Positions 1 through 11,580 of a stretch of 64,000 nucleotides of DNA are shown one piece after another (position 1 is the first letter of the stretch; each line of letters opens with the position of its first letter). The stretch spans positions 20,239 through 84,238 of the forward strand of contig JAQGBZ010000279.1 in the NCBI GenBank assembly GCA_034687125.1, given 5' to 3'. The position numbers and the translations under genes are program-made. Source of the stretch: Neelides folsomi. Lineage: Eukaryota; Arthropoda; Collembola; Neelipleona; Neelidae. The notes beneath the pieces were generated by a model. That model had not been told where the DNA came from. It was given only the letters and a program-made list of their open reading frames with translations, and searched no databases.

Positions 1-1585
1 GTGGTATAGAGATATAAGTGACATATAATATGTTATATAATATGAGGTATATAATAACTATATTTTTAAATTTCTCCTCGTACGTTTGTAGTTTGCATGG
101 GGGAATGGATGCATACTGATAGGAGATTGTCATAAGTTCCCCTTCCCTCCAATGAACTTCAAATCTTGGGAATAATAATTTGAAGAAGAAGTGGAGCGGC
201 GGAGTATAATCATCCCGTTTCCCACTTCCCCTGGAGAGGGGATAGGGGGACCCGGGTTGATTACTTCACTTGATTAATTGGACATTGAGAAGATGTTTTG
301 TAATTTTGCACAAATGTTGGGAAGGTGGGGATTTGCCTTTCCCTCGCTTAACTACTCTTCCCAATGGGGCGCTCAAGGAGGAGACTCTTCTTGGGAATGG
401 ACTATGAATGTCTCCTCGGAGACACTTTTTCATAAAATTTTATACGCGGTCATTCGCCCTTTACCAGAGCGAACCTCGCTGAATCAGTCAGGTTTTATAG
501 GAGGCGAACACTTTATGAGATGAGAATAATTTTTCTCTCTCCAACAGGGACAGTTATATTGACCTTCATTCGGAAATCTGTTCCCCTCCTGGCGGATTTG
601 GAGGAGTTTGGAGGGAAATCGGGGTGAATTCGGAATTAGGACCAAATGCGCCCATACAGTCGGATCATGTCTACGGGAAGAGAATGAAATAAAGGAATGG
701 ACAATGAAGAGTTCACTTTATTCACGTGTAGTTGATTCTTCAAGGGTGGTGGGGTGAATGATGAGCGAGGTGAAGAAGTTGAGGAATCATACCCTCCCAA
801 TCAATCCCATCGATAAAGAAGTGGGGGAGATGTGGAATATTCTCTCATTTTCTCCTCTATTGCCTTCCCTATTTCGCCTCCCCTTGATTTGATGGGACAG
901 CGTAAGTGGAGCGTTTCCATTTGATTTCCCTTCTCTTTATGATTTACTCCGTTTCTTTTTCTCAAATTCACGTTTTTCATCTTCCTTCCTCTCCCAACCC
1001 TTTTATATCTCCTTTTATTCACTCCTCCTCCTTCACCTTCTGTCAAATCTAATAAATTCCAATGCGTACAGATTTATATTACACTAAATCCGATTTTATT
1101 GAAATCATCATTTCCTATTTTGATCAATAAAAAATACAAACGGGCTCTATAAACAATAATTATGCCCTCGAGAGCTTTTGGACCCGTAATGAAAAAATAT
1201 TTGAAGAAGAAATCCATCCCTTGATTTAAGGATCCCAATAATATAAAATATCATAAAATTATTTTATTTTTCATCTCCTGCTTACGTCTCCATAACCCAA
1301 GTGGCCATCAGAAGTTTATACATTGCAAACCAGCGCAATAAAGTTATCATTATCCTCGTACATCCAAGAGTCGTCGCACTCGGATTCATATACATATGGA
1401 GTAACAATAAATTCTCGTAAATACACAAATAAATAATTAGTGAATCGAATATGATATAATGAATGTAAACACACACTTACCGTTTATCGAAATAGAGAAT
1501 GATGATTCATATCATTAGGAATAAATGAAGTTTGTGAGGCGCAAGTTTGTAAATAATATTATTAAGTATTTGTGAATGGAGGATA
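1..1585. other. No gene recognised; AT-rich start and pyrimidine-rich block
   Basis: Positions 1-60 are AT-rich with TATAATATG-like words. From about 837 to 1045 the plus strand is strongly pyrimidine-rich. The frames at 278-523 and 801-1046 have no recognisable domain. 1040-1580 is AT-rich. Confidence 0.6.
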
Positions 1586-1587
1586 TA

Positions 1588-1790
1588 CAGGGATCGCAAT
1601 AAACATTGAACAAATGAAACCAAAAAAAACTGAAACTTACATACTTAGGAAATCCTAGTTAAGTGCATCTTAAAGAGGATCCATCAGAATAATTAAATTA
1701 ATTTTTTCAAGTAGATTGGTTAAATATTAAGATTTAATTATTGTCATAGCGCGCGAAAATCCAAATGCATAGGAATAGATAGGAATATTG
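1588..1790 (+). repeat. Left terminal inverted repeat of the mariner element
   Basis: Begins CAGGGATCGCAATAAAC just inside the TA. It matches the reverse complement of 2610-2808 with few mismatches as far as CCAAATGCAT (1761-1770) and more weakly to about 1790. The arm is far longer than the roughly 30-bp ends of classical mariners. Confidence 0.88.
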
Positions 1791-1924
1791 TTAGGTCGTT
1801 TATCAATAAGCCTCTAATAATTTTGGCTTTCTATGAAAAATAAACATTTTGGTATTGAAGAAATTAATGATATTAAAGTAATGCATTAAAATAAAAAGTA
1901 TTTAAATGTTAGTTAATAAATATT

Positions 1925-2270
1925 TTAAATAATCTGAGCTCCATCGACTTCGATTATCCTCTGAAGTCTTCTCTCTACGCTCAAGCAAGCGTTCCTGCAC
2001 ATCTCCAACGTGACCGTTTTGGAAGCTTCAATTGCCGTTTTCAACTCTGGAATTGTTGATAATGATGTCCGGGGAACGAGGGGGCCAAGAAATTGGACCA
2101 GCATTACTGATCCACTTTGGACCAAAATTTTCATTTAACCATGATCTCGTCCATTTTTTAAAATGAGCTGGAGCACCGTCCAATTGAAAATAAATATTTT
2201 CTACGTCATATCCTGCATAAATTTGAGGTAGAACTTCATCTACCATCATTTTGACAAATGACGCTTCTGT
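1925..2270 (-). pseudogene. Broken mariner-type transposase, catalytic core and C-terminus
   Basis: Two overlapping minus-strand frames together show a decayed transposase. The upstream frame reads KTVTEASFVK, then the core with LDGAPAHF and WPPRSPD. A frame change directly after SPD joins to TIPELKTAIEA and the C-terminal ERRLQRIIEVDGAQI before the stop. The segment between SPD and IPELK, which should carry the third catalytic acidic residue, is missing, and so is the part holding the first. A DNA-binding remnant (TIARVVRKWQKNGG, 2314-2370) lies upstream with stops around it. Similar wording is typical of DDE_3-type Tc1/mariner transposases. Confidence 0.85.
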
Positions 2271-2609
2271 AACGGTTTTTGGAAAAAATCAGAAAGACGA
2301 CGACCGATGGTTTTTCATTTTCCAAGCCTCCGTTTTTTTGCCATTTTCTTACAACTCTTGCTATCGTCATTCAAGAAGGAATTTTGATTTAAATGGCCAC
2401 TTTCTTGACTCTCACAATTTCACAAGCATTCGAATTTTTTGTAAATTTCTCACAGATAAATATCTTTCTTTAAAATTAAATCTCATTTTAATAAATAATT
2501 TAACTGAATTTCCAAATCAAATAATTTAGAATTAGAAAAGTTAAGGCAATGCCAAATAAAAAGAGAAAGGTGGCGAAAGTGTCGCCTATTTTTAACGTTT
2601 CTCTTATAT

Positions 2610-2808
2610 GACATATCCCTATCTTTCCTCATGCATTTGGATTTTCGCTCGCTATGATAATAATTAAATCTTAATATTTAACCGATCTACTTAAAAAAAT
2701 TAATTTAATTATTCTGATGGATCCTCTTTAAGATGCACTTAACTAGGATTTCTTATGTAAGTTTCAGTTTTTTTGGTTTCATTTGTTCATTGTTTATTGC
2801 AATCTCTG
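2610..2808 (-). repeat. Right terminal inverted repeat of the mariner element
   Basis: Reverse complement begins CAGAGATTGCAATAAAC next to TA at 2809-2810. It shares GATCCATCAGAATAATTAAA and the CGAAAATCCAAATGCAT block with the left arm. Small differences between arms, including a short indel near the CTTACATA motif, show age. Confidence 0.88.
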
Positions 2809-2810
2809 TA

Positions 2811-5800
2811 CTATTGTATATGTATAAGGGAATTATGGAAGTATTATTAAACTTCCAACATCTCTCTTAAGCTCCTATACATTTTACTCCTTGCTTTCAT
2901 AATGGCATTAATAGAAGTAATGAAACAGCGACATTTTCTCCAACTCATCTTCTCCCAATGCATTTAATGTCTCTTTCATCAGGTTTGAATTATTATTTGA
3001 TTTTGGTAGTGAGCTTATTCATCGAACATGATTATTCCACCATTTCACTTTAGCCCCTTTGTAATGATTTGAGTGATAAGGGGAGTTGAGCCCTGTTCTG
3101 CTAACGACGTTATGAAATGCCTCTTCTCATCATTTTAACAAATGCTTTTATGGAAAACCACTTACGACCTTGCATTATGAACTGAGAAGCCACATTAACA
3201 AAAGGTTGGAAAGTTTGGTACCGCCCCCGTTGGAAAACATCCGAGAGTTGTAAATAATAAAGGGGGACTTTTTTCGCAGGAATGTCTATTTGGTGTATTT
3301 AGGGTGTGTAGGAGCTTTGCTAATTTAGGCAAATGAGTGTGACTACTCGGGCAAGGTATTTTGAGAGATTTCATCAGCCGAGGGGAAGGGGAAATTGGCC
3401 CTTCGCTCGGTTGGAATTAGCCAGCGGGGAAATGGTAGTTATTCCTCCGATTGGATCATCTCCTGCATGAAGAGACACAATTTAGCGGCGGCGGAGGGAT
3501 GGCGTAATAAGTTTTAAGAAATCCCTCAATTTCCCCCACTGTCACGGCTCATTACGGGGAGAAAGTAGGAAAATAGCGGAGGTTTGAAGATTTCCACCTG
3601 AGGGGAAATGCCACCTGCCTCGGAGCTCCCCCTTTGCCAGTCATTCTCATCACGTTCTAAATTATTTCATGAATCATTCCCAACCACCCATTCTTGGGAG
3701 GTCGGATGGAGAGAAATTGGTTCATTTTCTCGTAAGGGGAAAGGCGGAGGGGAGGCTGAGTTCGTTTCCGCTCTTTTAAAACTTTTCAAATCTCAGCTCC
3801 TACAGATAGATTAGGTGAAGAGACACCCAAGACCTTCAAATATCTCTCAAAGACCCACAATGAACTTTTTGCATTTGTCAACATTTCCTCGGAGACTCCG
3901 ACTAGAAACCCGGGTCATCTCCATTTCCCTCTCAAGGACTCCACCTTTTTCATTTGCAATTTTTAATGAGGTTTCCTAACGAGGAGGAATTTTATTGATT
4001 CAACTCCCTGGTCAAATCCTGGTTAACCCGGGAAGAGGAAATGATGAGGAGAAGGCATATCTTGTATGAATCCGTTGGAGCAGGAAACACATACATTGCT
4101 ATAGTACTTGCGAAGATATGGAAGGCTTCGCTTCCCAGCTGCCAGCCCCATGTCATGTATTATTAGAATAATACTCGGAATTAAATCCTTTCAAGAGATC
4201 GAGGATGAAGAGATTTGGACGTCGTTTTAGCCAATAGAAGAGGAACTCTGAAACTCTAGTGTGACTCTTATCTCAAAGTTAGTTTCCTTTTATTTCACTG
4301 GACACTCGGCTTTTTCCCACCCGTATCTCTTCGTCTGCTCCCCCTTTTGTTTACTCGGAGGGGCAAGTGGGTTATTGTAACTGAGCAACTTTGTGGAGAA
4401 GAAGGAAATTATTAATCAAGAGGCCTATCTCCCTCTTCCTAATATTTCACCTTTATATCTTACAAATTCCTTTATGTTCTCCTACCAACTTTCTCAAATG
4501 AAACTTAACTTTCCCGCTTCAGTAATATACAATTCATTTCTTCTATAAAATAACTATTTCCATACGAGCAAAAATTAGCCTTCAAAGAACTTTATGAATA
4601 TTTTACTTGAGAGGTTTTACTTGGTCTACAAAACCATTTCCAGGCTTTTCAAGCTTGTGATCAAATTATGAGAATAGACTTTAAAGATGAGGGATTCTTT
4701 AGATGTGAAAATAATGAGAAAATTACATGATGAGAGAAAATTGAACAACTCCTCATGAACAACAACACTAATTGACATACTCGATTTTAATTGAATAACT
4801 CTCCACATTTTTCTCAAAGAAATTGTCGAATAATCGAGTGTGGAATTAAAGTGTGAGTGAGCTGAGAGAGAATCTCCTTTTCCGCATTGTCCTCCCAATG
4901 CACTCATGTGTCACTGGAATTCCAATTCTCGTCCCGCAACAAACCCTCAAAACTTTTAATCCTCTCGAATACCTTCTAAATGGAACAGACAAGCTCTCTC
5001 CGACTACAAAATATGTATGTGTATCAAAACGAGGCTTCATTCGCAACATTTTCCTATATATGATTTTTCATCAATACTCTATAACGATATAACGCATATC
5101 TCACCTTTTCGCCTTTCCAAATCATATTACATAATACACTTAACATGGAACATTTATACAATTAAACTGATACTGATAATATAAATTATATGCATGCGTG
5201 TTACTTATAAATATTTATGTATTAAATTTATAAATAATTACTTAAAGTAAATTTTATGGAAGTTATGTAATTAAATTTTACAAATTATCTGTATTCAAAT
5301 GGTCAAATTGAATAAACTGAAATTACAAATTATCTTTGAATGGACAGATTTGAATTTGTGGGCCATTTCCTAAACACTAATTGTCTATTTACTGTTTAAA
5401 AATGCGTATTTAATTGAATTGCGTATTCCACTGACATTTTCCCGCATCGTATAAGGGCTTTAATCTAATGTTATTACAGCTTAAACAATAATCTCTGAGA
5501 GAGTCATATAAATGTACAACATTTAAGAAATATCGCCGTTCCATTATCAGAGCAAAATCTGAAAGTTGGGAGTTACTTAGCTCTAAATGGTACATTTGGA
5601 AATCCCACAATTTGTCCATTTCATGAAGACTTGTAGCTTTTATTATTATCATGACTCTCATCATGGACCTCTTTGAGTGAAAGAACTATGGGGCAGCAGA
5701 GAAGTTCCAAGCGTAGAAAATTATAATAATAATTCCTATCACGACAATCTTCATTAATTGTTTTCCATAAACGGCTCTATCAGTAATGGATCCTTACATT

Positions 5801-8240
5801 ATGTTCATTCCCCCTAAATAAATCATAGGCATATAAGATGGCAAAGGCGCAATTGTTTACCAAAAGTACTTTATAACTATTGCATTCAGTATCTATTTGT
5901 ACTACATATATTATATACTCTACATACATACATAGGAGTGTAACATACACTTTTAAGCTCACATTAAGTGAGATAGTGGTATGTTTAAATGTTTTATCAG
6001 AATATTTGAAATTCCATCTAATTTACATGAAATTATTTTTCTGATCATGGATACGTAAATGAATAGTCTTAATTTCTTAATTAGTCAATTTATCCTACCA
6101 ACTTAGATTTCTTTACGATTTCAATCCAATTATCTTATCCATTTCCTTTGATTCTCTTCTGAACCAACCGAAACTAGTTTATTTAATTGTCTATTTAATT
6201 AAATGTGAAATAGGACAATTAAGTCATCAAGTAATTGTTTATGAGCCTTTTACAGGTTTTGAATTGAATGGTATTGGGCTATCGAAAGTTGGGAAAAGGC
6301 AAGTGGTTCCACTTGGGTTTCCCTCTCCAGCTCATATTGTTTCCCTTAGTTCCACAATAATATTGTCTGTAATAGGGCCGAGGAGGAATGTTAAAAGGAT
6401 CCTCTTGTACTGGCCCAAGTCATGTAACTACATGTCTGTTGTATATCCCGCTACATCCACTGGCGAGGGAAAGAGAGATGAACCAAGTTTTTCCTCGTAT
6501 CTTTGTTTCTTAAGCTGTGCGGAAGCATAGAATTGATATAAGGAGAAAGTTTTGCTATAACCCCTATGAATCCCATTTCCACTACTACAGTAGTATGAGC
6601 GGGGTTGGTGGGAGGATTGAGGAACTCGGATCGAGAAAGTCGGGAGAAGATCTCCCAAGGAGAAGTTATGAATGGAGAAAAGAAAAGTTACATTTTCATC
6701 TCCCCTTCCTCCTAATCGCACATTCATATGGGAATGTGTTCATTTTCCCTTTCGTGGGTCCATGAACGAAGGCGCTGTAAAATGAAATGGGGCTTTTTGA
6801 AAAGATACCGTTGGCAGAGAAGGGGAAAGGAGAGAGTTAAAGTTATGGTGACACAAGTTAAGCTTCATTTGATCCTTTGCTCAATTGGACTGCGAGAGTC
6901 CTCAACCCAATGTTCCTATTGAACCGGGGAGAGACCAACTCGATTTTTTTGATTAATGGAGAACTAGGAGCTTCCAGGGCTCCGTTAATTACCGCTAGCA
7001 AATCTGGATTTTTAGTTCGTTAAGAGGAGGCGGGGTTTGGAAAAACATCGTGTTTGTGACAGGGATATTCCATTTTAAGAAGGATGGGCTGAGCGGGAAG
7101 CTCAGACAGTTCTTTCCGTGTTAAAACCCCCAATTCAATAGTTATAAATCACTTTAATTCGAATTAGGGAATTTTCACTCGCATTAACTCTCCCTTCGCC
7201 TTCCATTTGGCTTCTCATTAGGGAGAGCCACGCGAGGTTTCGAGGTTCCGCGGGGTGAGCGAGTTTTGCTCGAAATATTATGAATATATTCAAATTTTCC
7301 AAAAGGCGGGCTGGGAATTGTGAGTGTAAATTAGGGAGCTGTGAAAGAGATTTTGAAAAAAGGGTGAAGTGTGGGAGTGGACGGCCTTTTCTCCCTTCTC
7401 ACCTTCAATTGGATGGGAGAGGGTCGTTGCCTATCTCAGATGGAATATGGGATTACGGAAATGGCAAAATGGAAAAGTTTACTTTCACCCAGAGTGAGTG
7501 GGAAGTGGAGGGGAGAGGATAATATAAATATAACCGCCTCGAGGTCCTGGATGTCACGATAAGCCAGAATTGACATTACTATGAAGAATCTTGAACCACT
7601 TGACGACACGAAGTCTCCTTTTCACGCCTTAAACTTCCCAATCCTATTTTCCATGTCTCATATTCCACTTTATCGCTCCGTCTCAATAGTCGAAGGAATT
7701 CTGAGCGAATCCACTTCTTCATCATTCCGACAGGATTAGAGGGAAGTAAATGTAAGGAATGGCTCCGGGCTATATCTATGTCTCACGACAATCTCGGCAA
7801 GGGGAATCCTCCAAATTCCTATAAGTGAAAGAGTGAGAACCGACGGACTCAACTTTAAACATATAGACAAACATTTAATTTTGAAACAAAATGAAATCTC
7901 GCCTTTCTCTCACAAGGATCAATTGCACAATGGTTCATTTCTAACGTCGTTTGATAAATTCCCAATGAACATTAAACTTGTTATGAAAGTTTTGACAAAT
8001 AATTATTCCCATACGATAATTCACATAATTGAAATTTAATTAATTACATAAAAATTGAGATTCATTTTAAAAATTATATTTAATTACTCATTGTTAGTTT
8101 TGTTAGTTTTGCTGTGTCGAATTGGAAATAGAGATATACATTTAAGAATATTGAATTGAACAGATCAATTTAGTAGTTAGTATTATATAACATATAAATG
8201 AAATGTGATTAAATAAAGCGAAATGTAATAAATTTACGGT
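2811..8240. other. Unassigned DNA, no recognised gene
   Basis: Mixed unique DNA with alternating purine-rich and pyrimidine-rich words. 5095-5410 is AT-rich and contains a local repeat of ATTACAAATTATCT (near 5280 and 5323). A plus frame at 4853-5092 is unusually protein-like (contains LNGTDKLSPTTKYVC) but has no ATG start and no known domain. Confidence 0.5.
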
Positions 8241-8241
8241 C

Positions 8242-8271
8242 CCATTCATGTTCGCATATGAACATGAATGG
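8242..8271. repeat. Perfect 12-bp palindrome with 6-nt loop
   Basis: CCATTCATGTTC (8242-8253) and GAACATGAATGG (8260-8271) are exact reverse complements around GCATAT, which is itself near-palindromic. It lies in AT-rich DNA with no adjacent gene. Confidence 0.85.
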
Positions 8272-11090
8272 AAAGTAAATATTAAAGGAGCACATATTAC
8301 AAAAAAAGTATGTACCAAGTTTGAGCTATGAACTTATAAATAGGTAAAACATGTATATGTATGAACTATTCTGACATCATTTATTAAACAGCGAGTTCAT
8401 AATTCAAAAAAGTCAATTATATGCGAAGTAAATTGAAGAAATGTGGAAGGGATGATATAGCTGGCTATGGATATAGATTCCTCAAGTACTTGCCCCCACA
8501 AACTTCCTAATTCCTCTTCATTTCCCCATTCTTAATACATACATTATTCATATTCAGAGCAGTGGAGCATAAGGTTATATGGAGAAATGTCAAGTTGGAG
8601 TCTTTTCAGCCTCCTCGTTCATTTTCATTTCTTTTTCTCTTGGATGAGGGCAGGCGGCGGAAGCGGGCGGGTGGTGGAGGTCTAATTTCATTCCTATGAA
8701 ATTCGAATCCGATCCAACACCCGAGCTAATGAAAGGCTTTCTCCCACTCCAAGGGGAAAAACTAACAAGACAAAGATGATTCTGATGAAAAGCATACAAG
8801 GAGCTTCTTCGGGAAGGCAGATAAATACTTTAAACCCCGGCTTATGTATATTCGTTCTATTGAGGACTTTGCCTTTTATTAAGAGGAAACGTTTCCGAAT
8901 CTAACCTGGGCCATTTATTGTTAGTATATGCATTTTATTCATTCCCTCATTCGCTTCCATCGTGAGGACTTGGGAAACATTATGCGGAGAAAGTTCAATT
9001 TAGTAAATTTTGTATATGAAAAAATTGAATTTTTCAACCTTAAAAAGTTGGCCCCTTCAAAGTCCCGCACCCTTTCATAAAAAATTTCTCTTCAATCCAA
9101 ACATTTCTAGTTTTATCTTTTATATATGAGTTGAGGATTTTCTCCACCTAAATCTCTTTCTATTTAAAACACTTTTTCCCATCACAGGTCCATTGTTGGT
9201 TGAGAATGCAATCTTGGTACGCATGTTATTTCACACTTCCACCATTCCTTATATCGGGGAACTCAATTTCTCAATATATATATACCATAGGCCTATGCAC
9301 AATGGAAAGTAAATACAAGGCGTTTTTATGGTTTTAATTGACAAGAAAAACGTTCCTTTATTATTTCACCAGATTAAACGACTAACTATTTATTTATGTA
9401 CTTACTTAAAGTTAGTTAGTAGTAATAATAAAACACAATTAATGGATAAGCAATTGGAGAAGAATTTATATTCACTTAAATTTTACTTATTAAGTATATG
9501 AAGTGCACGGAGGGATTCACTGTATAAAGGGCGAATAAAACTGCAATGTTGTGTACAATGGACAAATTGAAAGAATACATTATGGTTATGTTAGCATTAT
9601 GCATAAGTGTATGTAAGTATGTGCTAAGTTATGTAAATAAGAAAAGCGCTTCAAGTAGGTAAGTCCCCGTTTCATGTGTCATTGGCGGCAGTAAGCGTGT
9701 TGTTAAAAGGCGGAAAGCAATTTGTAAGGGCTGTAATAAAGAAGCAAATGGAAAAAGATGCAAATTTGTCAAAAGAGTAACATTTATTCGGCGGAGGTCC
9801 TTAAATTGTGTCCGGAAGATAAGTTCTTCCCTATGATCCGCCTTCAGCTGGGAAATTATTTCCAAACTGGGAGAAATTTGTGAATCAATGGGTGACACAA
9901 TTCGGAGAGACCCGGGACACTCTTCGGAGTGAATGTAAAGGGGCGGTGGGAAAGTTTTCTTCCCCCAAATCCTCTCCATAATATCCTTTAAAGTACTCGT
10001 AGGAGAAAATTAAAATTCTCATCTCGCTCCCCATCTTCAATTCAATTTATCTTGATATGAATGGGCTCAGCTCCTGAGTGCCTCTCACTCACTTTCGAGG
10101 GGTCAGTTGAGGAGGTCATTTCCGTCTCCATCTCCAAAAATCATTCTGGTGTTATAAAAAGTTGGATGGAAGTCTTTTCAAACCGCTTCCCTCCAGAATT
10201 GAAATTGGGAAATGATTGACACGCCCACTCGAAAGAAAAAGCCCAAACGTCCGCCGCCCGTCCACTCCCCATACATAAATACATTTTACAGATGGTTCCC
10301 CACCGATGAAAAATAAATTATATGGGGATTAATCTCCCAACATTCACCCCGAGAACTGATGAGTGCGGTTGTATTGAACAATCCCTGCATTTGCATGTAC
10401 CTGGGAAATTTCATTCCTGAGTTCCACACTCTCGGAGTGCCATCAAACAAATTCTTTTCCCCTCGTAATCATTTTCCGTTCAATTGAATCCCATTTGAAA
10501 GTTGTTAAAGCCCCCATCTTATACTTTATTCATATATAAAAAGAGATTCCCCCGACCCGTCTTTGAACTCCCGCCATCCGCTCCCTTCGCTCTCCCATCC
10601 ATCGGAAATAATGGTATGCAGCCATATGAAGTGGGCCGATTGGAACATAACGATCCGGATGAGGCTGGGAGAGAAAAGACCCGCCATGGATAAATGAAAA
10701 AACTACAAGGAGGGAAAAAGCTTCTTTATGAGGAGCCAGAATTTTAAATGAGAGAAAAGTGGAGCCCCGAGTGACAGCCTACTTTTCTCCTTCAAAATTA
10801 TGGGATTCTCCCCTTTAATTTGGGTACGAGAGGAATTGTCGTCTCGAGTATTTATTTATTTATGCTTTGTGGATTTGTTTAGGGCCATTTGGCAAGTTGG
10901 AGTCGATAGGAGGCGTAATAGGAAGACTCTTCCTGTAATTAAATATGCATCGAGACAAGAAAGATTTGAGATGGTGGGGGAGAAAGTGTAGAGGATGTTT
11001 GGGATGCCAAGCTTTAAACCTCACTTTAATGCACATTTGATTCTTCTCTCTTTGCCAAATTCATTTCAATCCCCATCTCATTTTATACAC
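8272..11090. other. Unassigned DNA, no recognised gene
   Basis: Mixed-composition DNA. AT-rich at 9280-9620. The minus frame 9629-9979 (116 codons, ATG start) is open but has no signal peptide or known domain. Nothing else can be supported. Confidence 0.5.
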
Positions 11091-11580
11091 CACATTACAT
11101 ACGAACATACAAACCAACATACAAACCAACAATCGTATGATACAAACTACAGCTTTACATAAATACATACATTTCTAATAATGTTCTAATGTAATATACA
11201 TAAACATGTACATGTTTATTCATATACCCAATGCACATTTTACTTCTATTATATACATATGTAGTCTGTAGATGTATACCTCGTATAATATAAATATGTA
11301 CACTGTATATCTATACAAACAAGTAAACTTCTCTTTTGACAATTATTGAGCGTCCCTCCAGTAAAAATTCGAAATATGGGATATATATGCATTTTTATCA
11401 TGTGTGTGGGAGTAAGAGGCATGCATCAGTATATATGAGTGCATTAGAAATTTAGTAGACCATTTATATTGTAAATATTTACTATATATAATATACATAA
11501 GTATGTAGTATATAGTAGAATGTATTTATAAAAAAGCTATATATTATGTATAAGTAAATACTAGGTATATCGGATCAGAT
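11090..11580. repeat. AT-rich low-complexity tract with TACA/ACATA words
   Basis: Nearly 500 bp dominated by ACATA, TATATGTA and TACATA words. It includes a short tandem of a 12-bp unit (AACATACAAACC, near 11105-11135). No open frame of note. Confidence 0.65.

Larger units (their letters stand above)
1588..2808 (-). mobile_element. Defective mariner-superfamily DNA transposon
   Basis: A 1221-bp element flanked by TA on both sides (1586-1587 and 2809-2810), the target duplication of Tc1/mariner elements. Both ends carry a long imperfect inverted repeat of about 200 bp. The interior holds minus-strand transposase remnants: a helix-turn-helix-like segment (about 2314-2370), the catalytic-core segment with LDGAPAHF and PPRSPD (about 2028-2250), and the C-terminal segment with IPELK and ERRLQ (1925-2060). 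Internal deletions and frameshifts separate them, so the copy cannot make its own transposase. Counting from the D of LDGAPAHF to the expected acidic residue of the SPDLxPxD motif suggests a DD41D (rosa-like) layout, but that final residue is deleted here. Confidence 0.88.

Noticed and set aside
2251-2529. 92-codon plus frame inside the mariner element
   Set aside because: It is antisense to the decayed transposase (including its HTH remnant).
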